Shown here: positions 1 through 7,567 of the stretch, piece by piece
Layout: each line of letters begins with the position of its first letter
Position numbering within the stretch: position 1 is the first letter of the stretch
NCBI GenBank assembly: GCA_963970005.1
Contig: CAXAMN010021973.1
Location: 795,949-859,948, forward strand
Length of the DNA stretch: 64,000 bases
Source of the DNA: Durusdinium trenchii
Taxonomy: Eukaryota; Sar; Dinophyceae; Suessiales; Symbiodiniaceae
Direction of reading: 5' to 3'
The notes under the pieces: model-generated
Seen by the model: the letters and a program-made list of their open reading frames with translations, nothing else
Databases searched by the model: none
What the model was told of the DNA's origin: nothing
Translations under genes and position numbers: made by a program

Positions 1-193
1 CCCTTCCAGTCCCTTTCCCCTTCCGCGATCCAAAGACCTTGTTGTGATGATCATCCGTGTGAAGATCTGAGATGGCCCAAATGCGAACCTCAGCGCCGGA
101 CCGCCCTTGGACTGCCCAAGCAGGAGCCAAGTCTGAAACGAATTGATCTAAGGTGTCCACTACTTTGGTATGGTCCACGTGCTTGGCACGTGC
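1..193 (-). CDS. Partial exon, calcineurin-like metallophosphoesterase (candidate)
   Basis: An open reading frame on the minus strand starts after an AG|G acceptor at about 194 and runs to the window edge. It encodes the motif RIWAISDLHTDDHHN at about positions 33-77. The D-x-H of SDLHTD followed by Asn is the first metal-binding motif of calcineurin-like phosphoesterases, which hydrolyse phosphomonoesters or diesters with two metal ions. No second motif (GD-x-x-D or GNHE) can be seen because the gene leaves the window, possibly after a GT donor at the NK codons. Only about 64 codons are visible, so the assignment rests on one motif. A chance open frame is the alternative. Confidence 0.4.
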
Positions 194-1487
194 CTTCAAC
201 TGACTGATGCCTTGACTGCCATGCTGCAGAAATCGGCGGCCTTTTCTGTCTTCCCACGCGAGGAGCAATCATCCTGTGCATAGCCGGCAGCCGGAACCTT
301 TCAGCTTCACGGTTTCACAGATCAGATCCTTTGGAATTCTCTATATTATGTATGTATTTCGAGAATGTTCAGCCTTCGCTTCCAGGGCTCTCTCCAAGTC
401 ATCGAAGTCAAACATCAAAACATGTGGAGCAAACCAGCAATTGTCGCTCCTGAGTCTTATGTGTGGTCAGCCTGCCCTTGTCTCTCTCTTGTTCCTACCA
501 TCTGTATCGAGCGGAGCAAGTAATCGTGCATTTCTGCTGCAAATTCATCTGCTCCGCAAGGTGTTTGTCAAAAAAACAGTGGTTCTTTGGCCGTCAAGTC
601 GTCAAAAGTGTTCATAAGACTTGATGTTGCAGGGAGTGTTGCAGGGCGCAGTTGTGGAAGCATGTGGAAACCCATGACTCAAGCTTGGGTAGCTTTGGCG
701 CGGTCAAATATCGTAGCTTCTTGCAGGCACACAAAATCCTAAAATACACCCCTCTGCCTCTGCTGTTTCAAGGCAAGCAGTCATGCTATGCGCACATGAA
801 ATACAAATAGGGCGTTCGGAAGTCTACTTTACACTTCGCTGGGCTTTGCACGAAGTTTGCACCCTTGAGGCCCATTTTGGGCCTGGAAAGTGCAACATTA
901 GCTTGCAAACTGTGGGCTGGGAGGACCACAGTCTCATCAAAGGTCATCAGGTCAAGTCGCTCAATCAAATGCATCAAAGGCAAAGCCGGGCAAGCCGGCA
1001 AGTTGGTTTAAAATGTGTGCCTCCCTCACAGTTCCCTCCTCAGCTGAGGCAGTGCTGAGATCGAATTGCCTAACGGCCGCCACCGCAATCCTCAACCACA
1101 GAGGTAGGTGCTCAGTCAAAGTTCATCCGTCACTTCCTCGCAGCACAACAGAACAAACCACACAGCCACGAGTACAAGTATCACGGGGGCCATATGAGCA
1201 GGGACTGGGCAACATGTGCAAAAGTGTTTGCACCATCCTTGTTTGTAGCCCAAGGATCTTGAAGCCAGGGCAGATTTGGCACGTGCAGCCCTCTGAGCCA
1301 GGACAAAGAGGTTCGACCCAACTTTTGTTCCACGGCCACACGCACCTGCAGGTTGCTTAACTCTTCTGATCTACTCGAACATCAAAAGCTCTGAAATGGT
1401 TCCTCAGGGCATATACACACAAGCACCCAGACCTTCCCTCTCCCACTCCCCAATCTAATCTAATCTCTTGACCCCTCTGTCTCTCTC
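194..1487. other. No recognisable gene
   Basis: Several short open frames exist on both strands but none shows a known motif or a convincing exon structure. The last 60 bases are CT-rich and end at the insertion site of the copia element. Confidence 0.6.
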
Positions 1488-1492
1488 GGTGT
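1488..1492. repeat. Target-site duplication, left copy (GGTGT)
   Basis: GGTGT lies directly before the left LTR and is repeated directly after the right LTR at 14135-14139. A 5-bp duplication is the normal signature of copia integrase, so both ends of the element are intact. Confidence 0.9.
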
Positions 1493-1601
1493 TGTAGTTA
1501 CAGGTGAACGGCCGACTCCTACCGACTATCGCACCTGTTTTCCTTGAGCCAGAGTAGTAGCGAGTGAGACGTAGTCTATGGTACACTAGCAAGCAACAAC
1601 A
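1493..1601 (-). repeat. Cop-1 3' LTR
   Basis: 109 bp, identical to 14026-14134. It begins TGTAGTTACAGG on the plus strand and ends AGCAACAACA. The polypurine tract sits immediately beside it at 1602-1611, which marks it as the 3' LTR of a minus-strand element. Confidence 0.93.
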
Positions 1602-1611
1602 CCCCCCGCTG
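1602..1611 (-). promoter_or_regulatory. Polypurine tract of Cop-1
   Basis: Read on the minus strand this is CAGCGGGGGG directly abutting the LTR. Its place and composition fit the plus-strand DNA primer of LTR retrotransposons. Confidence 0.75.
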
Positions 1612-2196
1612 AACGAAAATGGGAGGAGTGAAGACTATGTACAGTGAATTAGGGACCTACAACGGCAACCGGTCCCCCGGCACGTGCGATTCGAACGAAG
1701 CCGGTTCCAGCCTTTGAGATGGAGAGGATACTTGACCTCAATGGCACAAGGAATCACTGACATGTTGATACTAGTGTTCACTCGCAATCTATGTCCGTAC
1801 ACTTGATGAGTCAGCTCAAGAAGAAACGGCACAATTCTTTTGACGCACCGGCGGTAAGTGCATGATTGACCTCTTAGAAAGCAGGAGCAACACCGGTCGG
1901 CGCACGCTCCAGCGTGGCGAATCAGCACTACAAAAGTATGTGCGTCTCATGCCTTGCAATGTGATCGGTACTTCGACCATCAACATCTGAATTAAAGATT
2001 TGCTGGAGCAAAAGGAGAGTTCGGCATCCGGTCCCCTGGTGCAGCACAGAAGCGATCATCAGGGCAACCGCTCCCGCGGTGCGATGGAGGAAGAACAGTC
2101 TCACAGTTGAGAGCCATGCTGCCTATTGGATGTTTTCTTTTTGTTTGGGTTTTGGCTTTGAATCCACAGGCAACGACTCCCGTCGTGCGAATGTTC
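1612..2196 (-). other. Cop-1 3' untranslated stretch
   Basis: This stretch lies between the last stop codon of the extra coding region and the polypurine tract. No conserved domain can be read in it; the open frames here look like shadows. Confidence 0.5.
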
Positions 2197-3144
2197 CTAC
2201 CAGTTGCGTGAGCTCCACCAGTCACGGTTCCAGCGATCGTCACGCTGCCATTGGCTTGAGCGGCTCTGCCACCATCCTTGATTCCAGTCCCCATCGCGAT
2301 GCCAAGATGAGGAAGATGATGGCCATTGGGACTGGTATTGCCAATCATGGTGCGCTCGTGCCTGATCCTGGGTGGCCCTCGCGAGGGCTTTTGCTGATGC
2401 GGAGTCTGCTTTCGCTCGAGGCACAACCATAGTCCTAGTCTCTTTGCCAAGCTGCAAGTCGACGTTCGGAATGAAGGCGATGTCCTCTGCGATGAAGTCG
2501 AGCAGAAGCTGGAGAAGCTCATCAGGATCCTTTTCATCAGTCTTCCACTCAGCGTGGAATCCCAATATTGGTGGGCGCTTTGCATTCTGAGCGTAACTTG
2601 CCGCAAAGACCTCAGGGCGATAGAGCCTATTCTTCCAGTAAACCAGGAAGTCCTCGCTCATGTCTGCCTCTCCCACCTTCTCAGGATCGTTGATGTAAAT
2701 CAACTTCCCAGCATAGCGATGGCCGACACCCTGCATGATGATGTGGTGCGTTCTTGGTGGGTTCGGGATGACCGCGTTCGCCAATTTCTCCAAGAAGCTA
2801 ATGCAAAGGGGAGACAGATCTTGCGCCGCACAGTTGACGGCATACAGAGGATCTGTCAGTTGTCTTTGCGAGATGCTCATGCCCATCTTGTCTGCTTTGT
2901 TCACATGGCTGCGAGCGTTAGACTTCAGGATGTTGATACCTGATCGCGCAGCTCGTGGATCATGGCCATGCGTCCCCGCAGGCGTGTTGCGAATGCCGGT
3001 TCCCTGCAGCCGGTCTTCTTGGACCATGTCAAGCGAGAGTTCAACGCCCATCTCAGCGGCGATTTCCTCCATTCGAATGACCTGGGCTGCTTTGCATAGG
3101 TCCGACGCGGTATTCAGAAAGGTACCGCACTTGCCACAACACAT
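2197..3144 (-). CDS. Cop-1 C-terminal segment: zinc-ribbon-like Cys cluster and Trp/Ser-rich tail
   Basis: This frame continues the polyprotein after the Tpt1-like segment; the frame changes near 3180, where one base appears to be missing. Reading through the break gives a Cys cluster (a Cys pair upstream, then MCCGKCG), which could form a small zinc ribbon. The rest is a globular region of unknown identity ending in about 60 residues rich in Trp, Ser, Arg and Asp, for example DGDWNQGWWQS and DDRWNRDWWSS. Such Trp-rich low-complexity tails are often RNA-binding or disordered, but nothing here proves that. The function is unknown. It ends at a stop at 2197, and only about 0.6 kb of non-coding sequence precedes the polypurine tract. 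Confidence 0.6.
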   Translation of the reverse strand: MCCGKCGTFLNTASDLCKAAQVIRMEEIAAEMGVELSLDMVQEDRLQGTGIRNTPAGTHGHDPRAARSGINILKSNARSHVNKADKMGMSISQRQLTDPLYAVNCAAQDLSPLCISFLEKLANAVIPNPPRTHHIIMQGVGHRYAGKLIYINDPEKVGEADMSEDFLVYWKNRLYRPEVFAASYAQNAKRPPILGFHAEWKTDEKDPDELLQLLLDFIAEDIAFIPNVDLQLGKETRTMVVPRAKADSASAKALARATQDQARAHHDWQYQSQWPSSSSSWHRDGDWNQGWWQSRSSQWQRDDRWNRDWWSSRNW

Positions 3145-4580
3145 CGAGCCAAAGGTGAAGTGGAGTTCACAAGTATAGGGCAGTGCCCTTCAGGCATTTG
3201 AATCCCCTCCACCACAAGCCACTGTGTCTTGCCATAGCCCTCTTTCGCTGGATCGCAGGCTCGAAAGTCGAATCTTGGCCGGTTGTAGTTCGGCAGCATG
3301 TCCGTGGGGCTGATGCTATTGCGATTCGCCCGGAAATTTGGCCGCCGAGTCACAAACATAGTCTCCATCACCTTGAGATCCGGCAGATTCTTTCCAGCCT
3401 TCATCTGATCCTTGACACCCTCAACCAGGTACTGACCGCCGAAGACAAAAGGATGGAATGTGGTCACTTTGCCACACCACCGATCGTAGTCGTCGAGAAC
3501 GTCTTTGGTGGAAGATTCCAATCTCGATGCGATCAACTCTTCATCGTCTCCGGCAAGCGGTCCCCCGCTGCGTGCTTCATGGAACGCCTTCTTCTTCCCC
3601 TGGAAGATTGCACGGTAATGAGCGTACACGTGATTGGCATACAAGTAGCACGCATTGGACATGTCGTACACAAACATGACATATCGACACGAGATCCAGT
3701 CAGGGCAAAGGATAGTACGGGCCGTCGTTTCCACGAGGCGATGTCCATGGACTGCCATCATATGCAAGTCAAGCGCAACGCAGACGGGCCGAGTTGATGC
3801 CATAGCTGCATAGTCTGTCGCGCTGATGCTCCATGGATCCTCCTTGGTGAGAAACGTGTACATGTCTCCGGTCCTGTTGCCCCCAGGAATCAATCCCATG
3901 TTGATAATGTCCTGAATGGAAGCGTGATGGGTGTAGTGATAGAGGGTGGTCGGCTGGATGTCCTCAACACGTCCGTGGGCATTCACTGGCACACGAGGGA
4001 ATTTGCCGCTGTTGTACTCGGCAACGCCGTACTCCGGGTCAAGCACAATGAAGCGCTCATGCTCCGGCAATGCCTCTTCCACATTCTGGTAGGACCAGTC
4101 GTTGTGGCGCTGAATGGCTTTGAGGCGAAGTGGCGTGTATTGTCTTTTTCCCCCGACCAGAGTCCCCTTTGGCGCCACCTTGATTTCCATCATGAACCTG
4201 TGGTTGCTCGTGAGGACAACCAACATGTCATCGACGGTCAATGACTGCATGTACTTTTTCTTGATGTACACGCAGACATGGTTGAACTCCATCCAAAGAC
4301 CCTTCTGGAATGCCGGCGGTGGGACGCGATTCCGCTTGTTGGTGTGTTCCCATCCCCGTAGCAAGCCAGAGATACGGCGTGACAGCCACACTTGGTCGGA
4401 GTTGAGGTGGTCCAAATTGGAGGCTCCGGGCACGGACCTGGACTGGAGTGCCACCACCTGGTTCTCGGAAAGCGGTGAAGTGGCCCCCTTTGGCATGGGT
4501 GGTGCCTTCGGCGGTGCCTTAGGCATCATCTTTGGCTGGACTGCAGGTTTCTCCGTGGCAGAAGTAGTTTGATCGGCCAC
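3114..4580 (-). CDS. Cop-1 segment with Tpt1/KptA-like (RNA 2'-phosphotransferase) domain
   Basis: An open frame of 488 codons, open upstream to about 4800 through a Pro/Lys/Glu-rich linker. Residues 64-305 follow the pattern of the Tpt1/KptA family: LSRRISGLLR (66-75), LTVDDMLVVLTSNHRFM (114-130), LKAIQRHN (153-160), LYHYTHHASIQDIINMGL (213-230) and a PVCVALD strand near 265. Tpt1 removes the splice-junction 2'-phosphate of tRNA using NAD+, and related proteins ADP-ribosylate nucleic-acid ends. Key residues differ: the catalytic Arg-His of LLRH reads LLRG, and the Arg of IRAxQGHS reads Lys. Canonical phosphotransferase activity is therefore doubtful, though NAD+ binding or altered chemistry is possible. 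The frame is lost at about 3180. I infer that it is part of the retrotransposon because it lies inside the LTRs, in the same orientation and between other element segments. Confidence 0.7.
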   Translation of the reverse strand: MADQTTSATEKPAVQPKMMPKAPPKAPPMPKGATSPLSENQVVALQSRSVPGASNLDHLNSDQVWLSRRISGLLRGWEHTNKRNRVPPPAFQKGLWMEFNHVCVYIKKKYMQSLTVDDMLVVLTSNHRFMMEIKVAPKGTLVGGKRQYTPLRLKAIQRHNDWSYQNVEEALPEHERFIVLDPEYGVAEYNSGKFPRVPVNAHGRVEDIQPTTLYHYTHHASIQDIINMGLIPGGNRTGDMYTFLTKEDPWSISATDYAAMASTRPVCVALDLHMMAVHGHRLVETTARTILCPDWISCRYVMFVYDMSNACYLYANHVYAHYRAIFQGKKKAFHEARSGGPLAGDDEELIASRLESSTKDVLDDYDRWCGKVTTFHPFVFGGQYLVEGVKDQMKAGKNLPDLKVMETMFVTRRPNFRANRNSISPTDMLPNYNRPRFDFRACDPAKEGYGKTQWLVVEGIQMPEGHCPILVNSTSPLARCVVASAVPF

Positions 4581-5128
4581 GGCTCCCGCCGGGCGTTCCT
4601 TCGGTTTCGGCTGAGGCTTCGGCGCAGGCTTTTCAGTAGCAACGGCCTCGGCTCCCGCCGGGCGTGTGTCCGACGATGATGCAGTCTCCTCTGAGGACTT
4701 CTTGGATGCCTTGGGCTGGGGCTCTTGCGATGGTTCTTCAACATTTCTCTTGGCTGGTGGGCCATCGGCTGAGCGAATCTTGGTCCCCTTCTTCTCCTTT
4801 GAACCTGGGTCAGCTCCTCCACGGAATTCAGTGACTTGCTTGAATTCCTGAGGGCCTCACCTTCGAGCTCTGGGATCGCATCCTCATCAGTGAAGATTCG
4901 GACGATGTCTGGCTCTTCAGGATTGAGGGAGCTGATACAGCACCCCTTGCACTTTGAAACCTTCATCTCGCATTGAATCAGGTAGGTGCGTGAGGATAGG
5001 TTCATTGAACAGGATCTGTTCATCGGGGTCCTCATCGTCATCTGGCTGGTCGACATTTTCATGTCCTTGAAGTTCCGCCGCAGCGATGTGCGGTTCAAGC
5101 AACTCCAAGATTTGCTCCTCATCATCAA
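4526..5128 (-). CDS. Cop-1 linker region with frame changes (partly open)
   Basis: The stretch around 4930-4800 continues the acidic region in this frame (EEPDIVRIFTDEDAIPELEG). From about 4800 leftwards the better reading returns to the frame of the Tpt1-like segment, with Lys/Pro/Glu-rich, Ala-rich linker sequence. Roughly the last half of this open frame is therefore a shadow. No domain is recognised. Confidence 0.4.
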   Translation of the reverse strand: MMMRSKSWSCLNRTSLRRNFKDMKMSTSQMTMRTPMNRSCSMNLSSRTYLIQCEMKVSKCKGCCISSLNPEEPDIVRIFTDEDAIPELEGEALRNSSKSLNSVEELTQVQRRRRGPRFAQPMAHQPREMLKNHRKSPSPRHPRSPQRRLHHRRTHARREPRPLLLKSLRRSLSRNRRNARREPWPIKLLLPRRNLQSSQR

Positions 5129-5648
5129 GAGGATCGTTCATCACCAGAAGTTCATCTTCCTCCGTTAGCTCTGGTGGCACGGCTTCTTTGTCACCATCAG
5201 CCGGAACAGGCACATTCGCAGTGACGAATTCCATACCAGCTGCCGAGGCTGGAGCCTGGTTGTTCTGATCGCGGCCGTCCGTCCCCGGAGGCGTGGTCGT
5301 AGATGGATCAAAGGTCTCATCGATCTCGAGGACCTGAGCTTCATCCACTTCCATCTTGTCATCCTCCTTTGGCTTGAACGACGATTCAGGAATACCCAAA
5401 TCTGCGTCAGTTGGAATCAACCGTTGGCCCGCGGTCCCCCGCTGCTGATACGCCCTCACGTTGAATGGCAACTTCCGGGCGGCTTCAATCTCCTCTTGAG
5501 TGGCGTCTGCCCACTCGCCCCAGGCGTCGAGGAGTGCGATTTCTTCAAACTCAGTCAGCGCGAATTTCTTGCCAGTGCCGGTGATGGCATGCTGGCGCAT
5601 CTCTCCGGGGTACGGCTCGTACCAGTCACCGTTTGTTCCACACTCCAC
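4917..5648 (-). CDS. Cop-1 acidic segment of unknown function
   Basis: An open frame of 243 codons with a globular start (tryptophans, FALTEFEEIALLDAWGEW) followed by a strongly acidic stretch such as EEDELLVMNDPLDDEEQ. It reads in the same direction as the other Cop-1 segments and lies between the methyltransferase-like module and the Tpt1-like domain. I recognise no family. Frame breaks at both ends suggest that it belongs to one long polyprotein. Confidence 0.55.
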   Translation of the reverse strand: MECGTNGDWYEPYPGEMRQHAITGTGKKFALTEFEEIALLDAWGEWADATQEEIEAARKLPFNVRAYQQRGTAGQRLIPTDADLGIPESSFKPKEDDKMEVDEAQVLEIDETFDPSTTTPPGTDGRDQNNQAPASAAGMEFVTANVPVPADGDKEAVPPELTEEDELLVMNDPLDDEEQILELLEPHIAAAELQGHENVDQPDDDEDPDEQILFNEPILTHLPDSMRDEGFKVQGVLYQLPQS

Positions 5649-6030
5649 ACCCGCTCCCTCATCAACGCCTTGCGCGTCTTGTTTCCTCTCTGTTTGGCAA
5701 AAAGATTTGCGTCTTTGCGGAGGATGTCTACACCGGCCAACACCCAGTAGTAGTACGCGAACAAGGCGACAGAGGCATAGTAGCGGACAAACAGATCACG
5801 GTTGGCATCTGTGTTCAGGCAATGAAAACTGTCGTACAGTACCTGGTGCACGATCGCACAAGCGTAGTGCCAGCCACGGTGACCACACCCATCTTCTTAA
5901 AAGCTTCAGAGACAAGGATCATCTGGCGAGTGAAGTCCTCCGGCAAGCCGTAGGACTGTCCGTCACAGTAGCAGATCACGATGAGAGCTGCCACGTCCTT
6001 GCGCTGCCTTAGATCGGCGAGACGCCGCAT
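5555..6030 (-). pseudogene. Cop-1 broken segment after the methyltransferase-like module
   Basis: Two overlapping frames (6030-5815 and 5851-5555) together give protein-like sequence, for example KDVAALIVICYCDGQSYGL and a hydrophobic run VALFAYYYWVLAG. The best reading switches frame at least twice, so I call it frameshifted. The hydrophobic run could be a membrane segment or a buried helix. No family is recognised. Confidence 0.4.
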
Positions 6031-7031
6031 CTGTTGGGTATGGCTCTCCGCAAGCTGAGCTTGCCAAGCATAGGCGGCTTGCTGCTTTGCCCGGTTCCTA
6101 TGTAGGACCGTTGACAGAAAGCTACCACGTGATCAAGTTTCCAGTACACACAGCCCTTGGGCCATTCGATAGCGATGTACGGACTTGCGGAGCGCAAAGA
6201 GTTAACGAGGTCCACTAGCGCGTTCCAGAGTTTCCTGAACTCCTTCTGGTGTTCCTCAACTTCGTTTGCTGCTGATGGTATGGTCTTGTTGACGTGAATC
6301 CATGGTGTGCCACCTGTACAAGGTAAGCTTGCCCATACAAGTAACCTGCGGCCTTTTGGAAGAGAACGTAGTTCAGTTAAAACTTGTCCGACGATCAACT
6401 TACGAGTTTGAGGATCTAAGACATCATCATCCTTAGTAATACGAATCACCTTGCAACCATGGGCTGCCTTACGAGTGACATCGCCGAGCTTCGAATCCGT
6501 ACTGCAACACACTTCAAGCAAAATTCTGTTGTGAGACTCGGGCGTTGCTGCGGCCACGGGTCCCCCCGGGCGAGGTGCATCGGGCGTCTTCTGGCCTGAA
6601 GGCTTGATGGAAGCGCGGTGCAACCTGAGAAGCTTGAGCAGTTGGTTCCATTTCTCTGAGCTCGTGAAAGGTTTGGTGAAAATGTCTGCTGCCTGAAGTA
6701 ACGAGGGTACATAAACAAGTGTGAAATGTTTCCGCTGGAACTGCTCGGCCAACCATGCTAGGTTAAGTCGTTGGGTCTTGTCGGCATGTCGGAATGCAGG
6801 TGACCGTCCTGATTCAAAAATACGAATGGTCACCTGATTGTCTTCCAAAAACACCATTTCGAAGGTTCCCTTACCAATAAGGTAGATATCCATAGAACCC
6901 TCACGACCTTGACCTACATAACATGAGTCAGTGAGCGCATTCCTAATCTCGCGGGACTCAACACCATAGTCAATTTCATTTGGACCATCCATTCCCCCTT
7001 CATAACCCTCTGCCCGTCTCTGCTGGACCAA
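6009..7031 (-). CDS. Cop-1 end of RNase H plus C5-methyltransferase-like module
   Basis: Residues 30-135 are the C-terminal part of the copia RNase H, ending in ADIFTKPF (115-122), the usual end mark of copia pol. Residues 170-295 show three short motifs in the order found in cytosine-C5 DNA methyltransferases: LLEVCCSTDSKLG (171-183, motif I position), VWASLPCTGGTPW (232-244, Pro-Cys nucleophile position) and YIAIEWPKG (285-293, Glu of motif VI). DNA methyltransferase-bearing retrotransposons are known from Symbiodinium. The motifs are divergent, so activity is uncertain and a non-catalytic SAM-fold relic is possible. The frame is open from 7031, but the true join with the upstream RNase H frame lies between 7190 and 7000. 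Confidence 0.6.
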   Translation of the reverse strand: MVQQRRAEGYEGGMDGPNEIDYGVESREIRNALTDSCYVGQGREGSMDIYLIGKGTFEMVFLEDNQVTIRIFESGRSPAFRHADKTQRLNLAWLAEQFQRKHFTLVYVPSLLQAADIFTKPFTSSEKWNQLLKLLRLHRASIKPSGQKTPDAPRPGGPVAAATPESHNRILLEVCCSTDSKLGDVTRKAAHGCKVIRITKDDDVLDPQTRKLIVGQVLTELRSLPKGRRLLVWASLPCTGGTPWIHVNKTIPSAANEVEEHQKEFRKLWNALVDLVNSLRSASPYIAIEWPKGCVYWKLDHVVAFCQRSYIGTGQSSKPPMLGKLSLRRAIPNRCGVSPI

Positions 7032-7567
7032 TCCCAGCTCACGTCAGCATCAAAGGTTCCATCCTTAAATTGTGCAATCGTGATTCTTTGCGCGGACAGG
7101 AACTTGTGATCAACTGGGCAGTCATCACAGTCTCTTGGGGAAAAAAGGTGGTGTCTGGGTTCAACATGGCGTCTAATGACCTGATCTCTTAACGGATCAA
7201 ACTCCGAAGCATCTTTCTTTGCATGTCGGGCATGTGTCCCCACGGCCGAGCTCTGTGCGTTGGCGTTTGTGACTCCCCCCGCGTTCCGGATGACTTGCCA
7301 GAGACAGGAGGAAGGAAGACCAACTGTACGAATGGACTTTTCGGCAATGACTTCCGCTTCCGTCGAGCTCATAGCGGTGGCCGTCTGCTTTTTCGAAAAG
7401 GCAGTAAGGGGAAAGTAGGTGTTGGGACCTACCATGGCCAGAATGCAACCTGAAGTTGAACGAATTTGAACGACTATCATGCTCTCCGGCATGGTCACTG
7501 CCGGCAAACAACCACAGTTTGCAATGTTGGGGGTCGTCTCCAATGAAACCTGACTGTACGACGTCAA
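6914..7567 (-). CDS. Cop-1 RNase H (central part)
   Basis: The motif RSTSGCILAMVG followed by FSKKQTATAMSSTEAE is the usual signature of copia RNase H, with the S-TEAE acidic residue present. The frame differs from that of the RT segment because of a 10-bp tandem duplication at about 7452-7471 on the plus strand (gaagttgaac followed by gaatttgaac). It changes again between 7190 and 7000 to the frame that carries ADIFTKPF. Confidence 0.8.
   Translation of the reverse strand: MTSYSQVSLETTPNIANCGCLPAVTMPESMIVVQIRSTSGCILAMVGPNTYFPLTAFSKKQTATAMSSTEAEVIAEKSIRTVGLPSSCLWQVIRNAGGVTNANAQSSAVGTHARHAKKDASEFDPLRDQVIRRHVEPRHHLFSPRDCDDCPVDHKFLSAQRITIAQFKDGTFDADVSWDWSSRDGQRVMKGEWMVQMKLTMVLSPARLGMRSLTHVM

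Noticed and set aside
1992-2606. 204-codon minus-strand frame inside Cop-1
   Set aside because: It overlaps the Trp-rich frame (3144-2197), which continues the polyprotein; this one looks like a shadow.
3183-3797. 204-codon plus-strand frame opposite the Tpt1-like segment
   Set aside because: Antisense shadow of the minus-strand domain, with no motif of its own.
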